64,000 nucleotides of DNA from Scolanthus callimorphus (taxonomy: Eukaryota; Cnidaria; Anthozoa; Actiniaria; Edwardsiidae). Location of the stretch: the NCBI GenBank assembly GCA_033964015.1, contig CM066925.1, positions 13,004,204 through 13,068,203 of the forward strand, written 5' to 3'. The translations under genes were made by a program, and so were the position numbers. The notes under the pieces are model-generated. The model had not been told where the DNA came from. It worked only from the letters and a program-made list of their open reading frames with translations, and did no database searches. Below, one piece after another: positions 48,763-60,900 of the stretch; position 1 is the stretch's first letter; every line of letters begins with the position of its first letter.

Positions 48763-49218
48763 TTAATCCGAGGAAATTTTGTTAGGTATCCGCGGTGGCA
48801 CGCGACAGCGTTGGCCTAAAAAAGCGCTTGTCTGGGCCCTTGGGCTCTTAGACCCGCGCCAGACGGATTGCATCTAAAATAGTAGGTAGTGATATGTAGT
48901 GAAATATTTCGGATAATGGTGCTGAAGGATAATAACAACTATGTGGAGTGGTTTCACGTCCATGCGCTGATTCTCTTGACCTTTGCGTTCAAAGGGAGCA
49001 TATGGCGAAACTTGTCCACCTGTCTGATTGCTAAACACAGGCCATGACGTCACAACGCATGACGTCACAGGCCGGGGGTCTGCTGCAAGGCAAAACACGC
49101 CGCGTATGGACCACTATGTTCAATGCTTTGGGGGTTTGAATTGACGCCTTCTGCACGACTGCAACAAACTGACGCCCACGGATAACATACATATCAAGTG
49201 AATCGATAAAACCTTATT

Positions 49219-49353
49219 AAAGGCTGGTTTCCATATAGTCGTATCTGTCTCATCAGTCGACCGTGAAACAAAAGAATAATTCGAATTTTCATTGTTTCGC
49301 GGTCGACTGATGAGACAGATACGACAGATAAGACTATATGGAAACCAGCCTTT
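49219..49353. repeat. Near-perfect hairpin element with AAAGGCTGGTTTCCATATAG ends
   Basis: The two ~60-bp arms are almost perfectly complementary (AAAGGCTGGTTTCCATATAG / CTATATGGAAACCAGCCTTT). Both arms contain GTCGACTGATGAGACAGATA or its complement. The loop is about 20 bp. Confidence 0.85.
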
Positions 49354-49664
49354 AGCAACCTTGGGCGACTTCAGCAAATTGAGGAACCAGTAGTTCAATG
49401 AGTTAACTTAATCAAATGAATCGATAAAACCTTAGGTGGCTTTCGGGCCTGGAGAAGGCCTATTTTGATTGGTTAATCAGATTTCATTTATGGCCCAACA
49501 TAAATTTTTTAGAGAAGTGCCATTGGCGCCGAATAAGTAATCCTAGTCGCCAAATAGTGAAGTCCGATTGGAAAGGTATGTCGCCATTTGGCGACAAAGT
49601 TGATTATTTGTCGCCAATATGGTCGCAATGTTGGGCCCTGACATATGACTGTAATGACTATAAT

Positions 49665-50005
49665 CAGGGGCTCATAAATAGGGCGTCCCTCTCTAGTATT
49701 GCCCTATTGATAAGGCATTTTTACAGACTTAGTTATTTTTAGAACTGTTTTACCGCTAAAATTGTAAAGCTTTTGTTTTACTAGTCAATCAAATTCGTGT
49801 AGCTTTACAGACGCCTGACATTTGCAAGATATGCACGTGCAAGCACTGATTTCTTGTTGTTCTCTGCTATTGTTATTCTAAATAAACGGGACCGCAGCGC
49901 GCGGCATAGAAACAAGAGCAAATACCAATCTAAAAATAACTAGGTCTGTCAAAACGCCTTATCAAGAATATATATCAGAGGGACGCCCCTACTTATGAGC
50001 CCCTG
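49665..50005. mobile_element. CAGGGGCTCAT element with 7-bp target duplication
   Basis: The ends CAGGGGCTCATAAATAGGGC and the complement of ACGCCCCTACTTATGAGCCCCTG are inverted, and similarity extends ~80 bp inward (AGTTATTTTTAGA / AAAATAACTAGG). The 341-bp element is flanked by CTATAAT at 49658-49664 and 50006-50012. CAGGGG termini fit hAT-like MITEs, though hAT duplications are usually 8 bp. Confidence 0.85.
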
Positions 50006-52104
50006 CTATAATGACTAATTGCAAAGTGATTATACCAATTCTGAAGAAAACCTTTAAAAGTGATTACAACTTGAAGTGATTTGGGGGAACTTTGATATGC
50101 AGAGGGTGCAAAATCGGGAGTTTTAGGGGTTGATTGGGGAAAAACATATTCCACCCTTATACCATCTTTCTTTCTTTGTGTGTACATTCCACACATCACG
50201 ATAGTCATCCAAAATCGCGTGATGTGATTTGCTGAATGTTCACGTGAAGGTGAGGCTGCGTGACTTACCGTGTCCCGTGGCTTTTCAAAGTCACGCGAAA
50301 TCTCTTACTAAACGAGTATTGAAGTGCTTTGTAATATTGAAATATGCAAAGACTGATTTTAAAACAAGGGCTTTTCTATGGTTACTTCGTCATATCACTG
50401 ATGGCTAAGTGTTTTTATTTTTACGAGGAGATTAAATTCTTCATTTCTTATTGAATTCTCGGAGATTTTTTCTCGTTTGGGATGGATTGATTACCAGATC
50501 CCAAAGAACATTTGTTGCCAATCTCAGAAATGACAGTGTACCTGTTTCGCAAAAATCAAGAGAAGTAAAAATATTTGTATCAGACAGTATTCCTTTTCCG
50601 ACTCCCTTTGTTAAAATCTTTGTTAAAATATCTAGAACAAGGGCCGAGAGCAAACTATCCTTACCTGTGAATTTCTATGCCTGGACTTGACATCAGTGAA
50701 TTTGGTGTGCGTAAATTAAAACATGTTCTCTGTGCTCTTTTGAGACTACTGAATTAGGAGCAGTATTTTCAATGTGTTTATGAAGTTTACTGACTTTTGC
50801 AGATGAATATACAGCTATATAAGATCTGTGACCTAGATATTTCGTCCAGAGGTCGACCTTTCTCACTGACGTTTCCCGGAGGGTCGGGTTCCAAGGGCTT
50901 GGCCCAGGACTTCCTCGAGGGTGTCTGTCGAGTGAGATTTCCTCTATCTTGAATATGAAGCTATATTTGAATGTGCACAGGACGACTTCGATGACATAAA
51001 TACTATTTAGGCCTGCTTGTTTATACAAAGCCCCTGTTATAATCATATTTATCGCATCAAAGTCAAGGTCGTTCGAAAGACACCACATTTTGCCAAAAAG
51101 CCCCACCTTTGTTTGTGGACAAGCGTACACCTGAATGTCAAGGTGAAAAATGCTTACGCAGTTAAATTCAGAAGGAATAAGAAAAAATAGCCGTCTAGGT
51201 TTGTAAAGTAGCCTTTCAACTGCCAGATAAGCACACATTTGGAGTATTTTGATTTGTTCTCGAGCGGATGGAAATGGATTGCGAATTGCCTGAACTGTTT
51301 TCAAATTTGGAAATTTGATAACGAAAGTCGCACGGGGACTGTGTCGGTCGTTGGAGAACATTGAGCTGGAAACCCTTGGAAAACCGTTGAGCTCATCTTC
51401 GGGTACGAGTACGAGTGCGAGTTGGACTCGCCGCACTCTGACCGGTTTCTACATATGGTCACCGAAAGCATCAAAATTTGAACATCACCTATTACAAACT
51501 AGCAACCCGTAAAAGCCTTGTGATCCGATAACATGGAACACGGTGAGCTCATCTCCGGATACAAGTGGGACTCGTTGCACTCGCACCCTTTGTTTCTCTC
51601 TTCACTTAATTAAAAGAGCCGACGACCCCTTCCCATAATGCATTGCTTTGTTTTTGTTTACATGATACGGAGTATCAGAAACTCTGACTTTATGCAAAGT
51701 TTGTACTTTTAGAAGCTTTCCCCCTCCCTTTGTCTGGTAAAACGCGCTAAAAAGAACAAAAATATTTCTTTTGCGAGTCTCTGTTTTTGGGTGGCAACAA
51801 AAAATGGCGGCGAAGCAGTGCTTTGTGGGAAAGGTGGGCCGGCCCTTAAAATACATGATCACCGAGAGCATTAAAAATGTGAACATCACTTTTATAAACT
51901 GATTACTAGTAGAGAATATTTTCAACATGATATGTTAAGAAATTTGAGATCATTATACCGGCGTAGGATTATATGTAATGATATTCGCAGATTCTAATTA
52001 CAGCTTACGTGAGGAAATTTGATGCTCCTTCTACTTAAACCTCTTTTTAAAACAGTCTATATTTCCATTTTTCGTTTGCTCAAAAATAAAGCAAGTATCA
52101 CAGG

Positions 52105-52272
52105 GAATTTCTGCAGAAACCCATCGATGGGAAAAGCTGAATTTCCCAAGGCACATGCATGGAAAGTGTTCAGAATTCACATGGATAGCCGTGGGAAATC
52201 CGAAAACTTCCCATTCTTCAACCATGGGAAATTTCAGCTTTTCCCATGGATTGGTTTCTGCAGAAATTTCGT
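52105..52272. repeat. Foldback element with GAAATTTCTGCAGAAACC ends
   Basis: GAATTTCTGCAGAAACCCATCG on the left and TTGGTTTCTGCAGAAATTTC on the right are inverted. Both arms also have TGGGAAAAGCTGAA(A)TTTCCCA. Confidence 0.65.
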
Positions 52273-53684
52273 GTGTCTAGAGGATATTTGCACATGATAG
52301 TTTTGCATGTTATAACATTGTCGCGTTTTCTGGATGACCATGTACCTCAATCTTTTGTTGAAACACTACATTTTCAATTTGCTTAAAAAATCTTAGGCGA
52401 TCCTTCACGAATCACCTAAACGTTCCCTGCTAGGGGACATTTTCAGAGGACGCTTTTGTATTTTACAATAGTTATTGCCGTGTTTAAGAACGTCCAAATA
52501 GTAACTGATGGATGGCCACAATACTAAATAGATTGTAGGCTTCGTGGACTATGACAGTTTTCAAAGTTTGAAGTTACATCAAAATTTGTATCTACAACGT
52601 CAGTCTTTCCGATAAAACTACATTGCTTATTAGGCTATTATCAAGTGATATAAGTGATTTGGAGATGATAACACACAAATTTAGAGCTTTACTTACGAAT
52701 TTATTCAAATAGCCGTGACACAACCCCTTAAAATAAGTGTACTTACCAAATAGACCGGATTTCACATGACTGTCGTAAAACAAACGCAAAGTAAATCCAC
52801 AAATTCTGAACGAAACGTGCAGGAGTAAACGCGAAGTAAGTGCGAATTATTAACGACCTTCATCTGAAATACATTCAATGGAGCTGCAGTAACTATGTTC
52901 GGAGGAGCTTTTGATGGTAATTGGACCTAGAGAAAAATAACCCTAGGATTTAAAACGCGCGTCATTTTTACGCCGCTTGAGTCGATACTTTGGCGGGAGG
53001 TGTTTGCCCTTCATCTGCGGGATATTTTCATAAAGCTTTTTGATTGCCGTCGAGTATTTTTGCAATTTTTATCGGATTGGAACTGTTTTTAACGACCTGA
53101 CCTTTGCCTCAAAATAGTACCCGTGGATCTCCCGTGCATTGGGTATGGCCTTGTTTGTCAACGGATAAAGCTAATAAAAAATTACTTTTCTTTGATTGTT
53201 AACAAAGCGAATCTTAACGTCAAAAGCTTTTGGCCAATTCGCTTGTCAAACGCTTTCAAAAGTATTTTGTTTCTTAGAAGTTTATTGCCTTTCAAGGAAA
53301 ATGCCCCGGCGGAGTTGTGAAGAAAATCCCTTCAGGGAAGCCGACTTTGGAATTCCAAAAATTTAAAACCTCGCGTAATCCAAAAAGATGTCAGAAAATC
53401 CTCTTACTTTCTCATTTTTCTTTTGGCTTCGAAATAAATTCAAAAAGGTTTGTGTATCACTAAAAGCTAAATGAGTAGGTTATTTTTAACTTGAGATGCA
53501 TTTTTAGAGTTTTGCAAAGCTTTTTGTGGAAACCTTTTAGAGATAAACTTGTCTTAACTTGTGGATTCTCGATTACTAATTAGTTTGGCCTTTATCGATC
53601 ACAGCATTTCCTCGAGCGCTTTTCGAACCAAAACTGATTTCACTTTTGCTATTCCAAGGCCATTTGTAACACTGTATATTTCTA

Positions 53685-54012
53685 AAGGTCCGTTTACATT
53701 TGCAATTTTTGCTGCAATTTTTGTCGATCGAGTAGCGGCGATTTTCTCGTACGTATGCGTCAACTCGAAATCGCTAATGTAAATTGGGTGCAACTCGGCG
53801 CGATCTGCCGCGATTTTGTCGCGTGATGTCGTGATGTCGCGGAGATTTCAAACATGTTCGAAGCTCTTTGCAACTGCGATTTGAAGAAAAGAGAGCACAG
53901 AAATCGCCCCGGATTTGCATCTCGTTTACACAAGAGAGTTGGAATTGCAATTCGAGCGCGAGAAAAATCGACGCGACAAATGCAACAAGATCGCAAGTGT
54001 AAACCGGCCTTT
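53685..54012. repeat. Foldback element with AAAGG(T/C)CCGTTTACA ends
   Basis: The left end AAAGGTCCGTTTACATTTGC and the right end GCAAGTGTAAACCGGCCTTT are inverted. The interior is rich in CGCGAT and ATCGCG words, similar in style to the element at 21281-21568. Confidence 0.65.
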
Positions 54013-55017
54013 ATAAAGAATATTTTCATGAGCCTTTCTTACGACATTCTGCGTATTGTGATACGGAAAATGTGAATTAGCGAGATAATGCAAAAATCAC
54101 TAAATATCAGAACCTATAGCAATGATATTCTGAGATTTGCACTGTAAGTAACGTAGCATTTGATTGTGAAGTGAAAATTCATATAAGCCGTTCTAATTTT
54201 TCAAGCATTTAAAATATTACGCCCTAAGCCAAAACAGACGGAATTATAACTACATTTGTAGTGCGTTCCACATTTTTAAGTGACATGATGTCCTTTAATT
54301 ACAAAATCGGAAGAATCAAGGTACGAATTCCAATTATCTGTATTTATATTGTCATCTATATTCGTGTAAACACTTTCTAAATTACGAGAGATTTTACCAG
54401 GATTTCGAGCAATTTTGATTAAAAGTGGCCAAAAATCCAGTTATTCCAAAGTTTAGAACCTTTTAATTTTGGTTATGTTTGTAGAAAACAAACATGCAGG
54501 CACATACTTTGGTTCGTCCCGCCATGAAGCTCTCATATGGAAAACGGATAAATTGAATTTCAAACTTCACCACCTGGAGTACTTTAATAGGAAAATTCCA
54601 TATCAAATGAAATTCTATACAAATCCCTATACATATTGCATATAAACATCGAAAGGTATTTTCCTAGGCTGCCATCAAGAGTAACTACTTTCATGCAAAC
54701 CTTTCAGAAGATGCGAAAATAAAGCCAATAGGTTTCGTACGTTCTAGTAACCGGCAGATTTTTGGCCTCACGTTGCTCGAATCTCTAATTAAAGTAAAAT
54801 ATGTCTTGACAACAAATCCGAAAAATCCAATGAGTAAATCTTTCTTATTGAAACCCGCACCAACATGAGCTGTTGTGAAAGCGTTTAGTTGCAGTAGACT
54901 TGGCTAAACTTGCAAAGGTCTTTCCAAACTGTTGTGAATCACTGAAACTCGAGTAAAAAGATCTCACCTATTACATTACCATTAGCAATTGAATGCCGAA
55001 ATCTCCTCTTTTTCCGA

Positions 55018-55173
55018 GCACAGCAAACACCCACATATAAGAATAAAAGGATTACGTAAGAACATCAGTCATTTTAGATACTGTTTTATAAGAACCTTAC
55101 AGTATACATAATGAAGTTCTATTCAAGCTGACCCTGAAATGGGCTGTTCTTATATGCGGGTGTTTACTGTACT
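55018..55173. repeat. MITE-like element with CAGCAAACACCC ends
   Basis: GCACAGCAAACACCCACATA and the right-hand TATATGCGGGTGTTTACTGTAC are inverted ~26-bp ends around AT-rich sequence. Confidence 0.6.
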
Positions 55174-56569
55174 GGTGTCAAGAGTTTTGCAAATTGCGTC
55201 GCTTAATTTAACGTATTTATTCTCCCAAAAGCAAGTCCATGAGGGGCACTTACTAACAGTATGGTAAGGTCACCAAATTGCATGTAGTGCTTCCTTAGGA
55301 AGTTATTAACTTCGCTAATTTCTTGCAAGCCCTGCACAATAGGGTCACTTAAAAACTTCAAGTCCACATTTAAGAAAAACACCAGTTGCACCAGTTCCTA
55401 TTTGCCGTTTGTGGGCTTTCCTGATTTTGTTACAATACGCCCCAAATTCATAGCTTTTTGTTCACTTACCAAATAGGTTCAGTTTAAGTCCAAATAGAGC
55501 TTTCAATGCTTGAACTACCAGAAACTGAGATCAACAGATTGCAATCCGGGTTGTGTCGCTATGTGGTTCACTTCAACCCCAGAATACGCATATCATGCTT
55601 ACAGTCGCGCTAACATAGGAAGTAATCTTATAGTAATCCCCCTAAGGGCAAATAGGGCTCTTACTTTACTCGGCGGGACGGTGTCGAGAAAATTCATTCT
55701 TTTTGCATTAAGTACAATCCGTTACAGAAGATGACATTGCATAGTACAATTAACTAACTAAGTTGCCGTGTTTTTCAAAAATTAAATGTGCTCCATAAGT
55801 TGGGGCCGCAATTAAACAGTAGTTATTACAATTGAACTGAGATATGCATCTAAAGTGAGATCTATTTTTACCGTAAGTGGTGAAAGGGATGTGATTGTAA
55901 TTTGCGATCTGATCGTGTAAAAAAGAGCTAATGAAATATGGCCGCCGTAAACTTAATATGGTGATACAACCACATGGAAGCTATTTAGGAAATGCGCTCT
56001 TTTGCAGTGAAATATATCAGGGTATTGAGTGCAACATGGCCCTAATTTGGACACTACCCAAATTTCAACTGTTAAGTAGGAAATAAGGGACAGACTATTA
56101 GATACCTCCGGGAAGGGTTGTAGAAATCCCCCGCGCAAGCTCCTCGGCTTCGTGCTGCAAGCCGATTAGGCAGAAGAAAATCCAGCCTCGACTCCGCTAC
56201 TTCTCTGAGCCAGAAAAAATAACCTGCACAAGAAAAACCTGCAACCTCCCGCGGAAATGTCTAATGGTCCGTTATTAAACACTTGAATGAATATACACGA
56301 ATGTTCTTTGACTTGCAAAGGAGTAGCTCGTTAATCGCGCGTGTTTAGCGCTGACAATTCATCTGCCTCAAACAAAACCGCAGCACGTTTTACGTTAAGG
56401 TCCTTATACCCTATTTGGTCCTTATACGTATAAATGTGTTTTACGTTCTATGGTAGTGAATTATATTCTGTTCTTAGCTTTCGTTTTATATTTTGTGATT
56501 ATGCACTTCCTGTGACGTCATAAGCCCCAAATCTCGTGACGCGCAGACAAAACAGGATTGGCAACATTC

Positions 56570-56905
56570 TCGAACCCAGAGCTCCCCGGCTCATTACCTC
56601 GCGGGGCCGAGGCCCTGGTGACAGCCAGTGTCGCATGCGCGAGATTTGATACAGAGCCGTTGAGAGAAACAACGTTCTGCGCATGCTCCAACGTTCAAAA
56701 TCAGCCCATTCTCGTACCCAGAGCTCCCCAGCTCGTCTGCTAGCAGGGGAGGCTCTGCAGCTGGGCTCTCTGGGGACATCCATTTGAGGGCCTTCGCTCT
56801 GGGTTCGAGAATGAAATTAGCCAATCAGCGAACGCCCTCAAATGGATGTCCCCAGAGGCTCCCCTGCGAGCAGACGAGCCAGGGAGCTCTGGGCACGAGA
56901 ATGGA
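56570..56905. repeat. ACCCAGAGCTCCCCGGCTCGTC elements, nested cluster
   Basis: Four copies of the terminal word occur in both orientations (about 56571, 56709, 56803 and 56875), with CGCATGC and CATCCATTTGAGGGC blocks. The pattern indicates one element inserted in or rearranged with another of the same family. Confidence 0.7.
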
Positions 56906-57610
56906 TTGGCAAGGGCGACACCGCGGCAAAACGTACTACGCAGGCGCAGCTTCTCACTTCCGGTCCAGGTCTTTCCTGACACCTTTGCGGGAAACGTAAC
57001 CCGTAGAAAGAAAACGTAAGCTTAGAAATCCCAGAAAAGTTATGTTTTTAGTTCTTCAACAGCATATCTTTTGCACCTCATAGTTTGGTGCTTGAACCTG
57101 AGGTGAAAACGAGAGTTGAAGTTGGCGAATGGGGAGAAAAGACCATGGTCGCCATATTTGTGCCAAACAAACAAGCTCTGGTTTTCAAGTAGTTCAAGCT
57201 TGGATGAGAAGACACATTTGGACAGCTAGAAAAGTCTAAAATTACCGATGAAATTTGCTTTCGAAGCCAATCCAGCTTGTAAAATGTGACAAACCACCAC
57301 AGGGACTCGCGCATGCGCAGTCGTTTTGCCGTGGTGTCGGCAAGGGCCGGTACATTTGGTTTCCACCATATTGTGCCTGATTTTAAGCCGAGAGTGCCTC
57401 GAGCGAATCTGTTAATATCAGTCTCGTAGCAAGACGTTATTTTTTGCGTCTCTTGCGCTGATTCCTGCATTATTTTGGAGCCGTAGGGACTGAGATTTGG
57501 GACTGAGTTCTAGACACGGCGCGCAAGGAATTGTGGGACATGCGCTAAAAGTATAAAACCCTTCCACAAACCATTGCGTGCCCTAGATACCCCGAAAAGC
57601 GTCTGGGTAC

Positions 57611-57700
57611 GAGATAGATAGATAGATACTTTATTATCTTAAAAAACTTGCAGCCAAAGGCTGAATTACATGAAGATTTACATTAAAATCTAAGAATAAT
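57611..57700 (-). repeat. LINE-like 3' tail ending in (TATC)n
   Basis: On the minus strand the sequence AGCCTTTGGCTGCAAGTTTT leads into TAATAAAGTATCTATCTATC. This is a common 3' end of truncated non-LTR elements in marine invertebrates. It was assigned by style, not by a coding match. Confidence 0.45.
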
Positions 57701-57987
57701 AGTTAAATAAGTAATAGTTAAAAACTATATCGCATAGAAAAGCTAAAATTGTATGTAATAATATGTATATGTATATTGTATACCTTGGACAAGATTGGAC
57801 GAGACTGCGTTAATATTACGACTATCCGTACAAGACCCATATAAAGAGAAAGAGTATAGTAATAGTAATCGAGAAACAGCCATTCAAAAAATCAAACCAT
57901 ACAAATATTATATGATTCCAGCGGAATTTACCCAATCAGCGCCAAACTTTAGGCTTTGTTTATAGCTGTATATGTCAAGGCAGTGGT

Positions 57988-60900
57988 TTATTCCTTTTTG
58001 TTAGGAATTTCATCGTTGTTTTCTTGTCCAAGTTTATCAACCCCAGAAGCCGAACTCTCGTATGACGGGAGATACGCTATTCCGTAAGGTGGCGGGGGGT
58101 CCGAGGGCATTTGGCAGGATGATGGCGCGGTGGGCTCAGTGCAGTCCGGCTTGCTGGTTGGATGTGTAGTTGCCGCTTTCTTTTTCTTGTCCCTGAAATC
58201 AAAAAAGTTACTCTCTGATAAAAAAACAAGGTACGCGGTCGAAAGCACATTGTGTCTCCAATGAGGTCAGCTGTTAAGTAGGATATTGAGAATTTAGTCA
58301 AATCACAGAAGTGGTCTATTGTCAATGCTGCGTTCTGATTGGTTGAGATAGCTCTGTTTACACAAAAATTTTCCGCGACCTCTGTCAACGTCAAATGTTA
58401 TATAAAGAATATCTTATTAACCTCGCGCTCTATTTATATGTGGTATATACGAAAGCAGAATTAATATAATTATTTTATCATCTGCATTCAAACATTTCTT
58501 TGATTTACTATATTCATTCTTACTACATTCAAACTTTCATTTAACCAAACTTTTATTGTTGACGCAAAGCATTCTCGTACCCAGAGCTCCCCGGCTCGTC
58601 TGAGGCCCTGGTGACAGCCATTGACGCATGCGCGAGATTTGATACAGAGCCGTTGAGAGAAACAACTTTCTGCGCATGCCGTAACGTTCAAAATCAGCCA
58701 ATCAGCGACGGCCCTGAAATGGATGTCCCCGGAGCCTCCCTTGCGAACAGACGAACCGGGGAACGCTGAGTACGAGAATGGAGCCTTCGCTGATTGGCTG
58801 AACGGTGCGCATGCGTACATAAAACAAGCCCCATCTCGCTTTGAGAAACGTATCTTGCTGAATAACACCGCAATTCGTTTGATAGTCGTCTTGTAAAACT
58901 CATGCCTTAGACTTCCACGCTATACAAGTACCTTTCAGACATAAATAGGTCATTTCCTTATACGCATGCCTCGGTGTCTGTCACCAGAGCCTCCACTGCG
59001 AGGTGACGAACCGGTACGAGAGTCACGAGAGTGGACACAAAGAGAACTTACCGTCGCACGCCAATTGCCACGACGACTATGCCAACAACAATAGCGATAA
59101 CGCCCCCCAAAGCTCCAAACAGCGCAGGGTAAAGGATCTCTCCATTTGAAGCAGAACTTGTTGTTGGGGTCACTGTGGAAGCGGTGGTAGTTGTAGTTGT
59201 GGGTACTGTAGTTGTAGTTGTGGTAGTTGCCTTATATATTGCTTTAACTTCAGAGACGGAGTAACTAAATCGAGTGAACATGTAATGCTTCTGTGCTGCA
59301 ATGGCTTTCTGAACAGCTTCCTGTCACAATGTACAAAAGCGAGAGTCAGTATCCAAGTATACAATCTTCGTTCACTGTCTAAAATCCGCGCGCTCATTGG
59401 TTAAAATCGTCCACATGAGTTTGTGTCACCTACCAACATACAAAGGCTTATTTAAAGCGGGACTACTGTCACGGTACGCGCATGCTCGAGCAAAGACCGC
59501 CGATCCCATAGCTATCATTCAAAACGGGGATTCCCTGTTTAAATAAACCAATCACGGGACACTTCGTTTTCGCGGGAAAGTACCCACGCCCCGCGCGACG
59601 TCGCCTCAGGGAAAACATAATTTGGAGTTCATTCGTCAGGAGGCGACATTATGGTAAGTTTTTAGGGTTTTTTAGGCAAATGAGCTTCAAAATCGTTGTC
59701 TGAGGTGAAGATACCGTAGCCCTTGAACAATTTCCATGTCTCGTGGACCCTTTTTGATATCCAGATCCTGCTTTTATTGTGTCCCCAAGCCATTTTGGCG
59801 TAAGGACGACCTCGATTAGGCCTTTCTTGTTGGGCAGCCATCAGTGAAATGACGCTCGCGTCTCATTCAATTTAAAACTACAAACAATATTGCATCGGCT
59901 ACATAATTTGGTCACGATACTAAGGAGATCTCAGGAGAGAATACCCGTTAAGACATAAGGGTAGATGGACCCCGAAACAACAAGATTTGAACGGATTCTA
60001 CCAGCGTAATTCCTCCCTCTCACAGCCATCGTTCCGGCCCGGACCAAAGTGATCAAAATTCGCACGTGCGCGTACCGTGACAGTCCCGCTTTAAATCCGC
60101 GCATCTTATTGGTTAAAATCGATCACGTGAGTTCTTGTTACCTAGCAACATAAAAATGCTTATTTAAATCCGCGCTCCTGATTGGTTAAAATCGATCGCG
60201 CGAGTTATTGTTATGTAACGACAACGCATACCTTTGGCAAGCTACCAGCTCCACAGTTCGATTGTAGATAATAGTTATCTTTGGGGTACAGTACATAGAA
60301 CGCAACTACTAGGTTTTGGTTATTGTTAACTGGAAAATTTGGAATCAGGTGGACTTGGGACACGTCAAGCGTTACATTTCTTAGATACGAACCAGCGCCA
60401 TTTCTAGAGAAAAAAGGTACTATCCATTAACATGATACATTACATTTAGGCTGAGATGATGATTGTATTACAGCTGTTTTGAGTATTCTGCGAACTCTTG
60501 AGATCGATTTCCAACCGTCAAACCGCTTTCTGGCTTCCGTCAATCAAACTTTGAAACTCTTTGGAAAACATAGAATTCAGTTATTCGCCATCCTAGTGAA
60601 ATGCCCCAACACACAGCATCTTTTACTATCCTTTTCTAAACAAATGGCGTAACTTACGGTCGGCTAAGACTCAAATTAGACCCGATTGTTTGATTGACGG
60701 AAGCCAGAACGCCATTAGAAGTCGAACGCGAGAGTTCGCAGAATACTCAAAACAGCTGTAATCTTTACCTGCCCAGCTTGCGTTTACAGCATTCCGAGGG
60801 CTTTGACTTGCAGTATATTAAGGTTGCATTTGCCACAAGCTTCTTGAATAACATGTCCCTATTAGATGTCCACTGTGGGGATGGTAACATATAAATTGAC

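Larger units (their letters stand above)
42908..57987. other. 15-kb intergenic region, repeats only
   Basis: No gene could be supported. The longest open frame (247 codons, minus strand, 51436-50693) has no recognisable domain. Contents: a GTTT/GATT simple repeat at 43528-43620, a LINE-like tail to 44113, the 100-bp array at 44273, the 108-bp array at 46653, and several foldback elements between 48.5 and 57 kb. Confidence 0.45.

Noticed and set aside
50693..51436. 247-codon minus-strand open frame
   Set aside because: Longest frame in the gene-poor region, but no domain, no recognised similarity and no supporting splice sites. Parts overlap diverged repeat sequence. It remains a weak candidate.
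59625..59665. ATG followed directly by a GTAAGT donor (ACATTATGGTAAGT)
   Set aside because: It looks like a tiny first exon, but lies inside the TTAA element with no downstream exon in frame, so it is probably chance.
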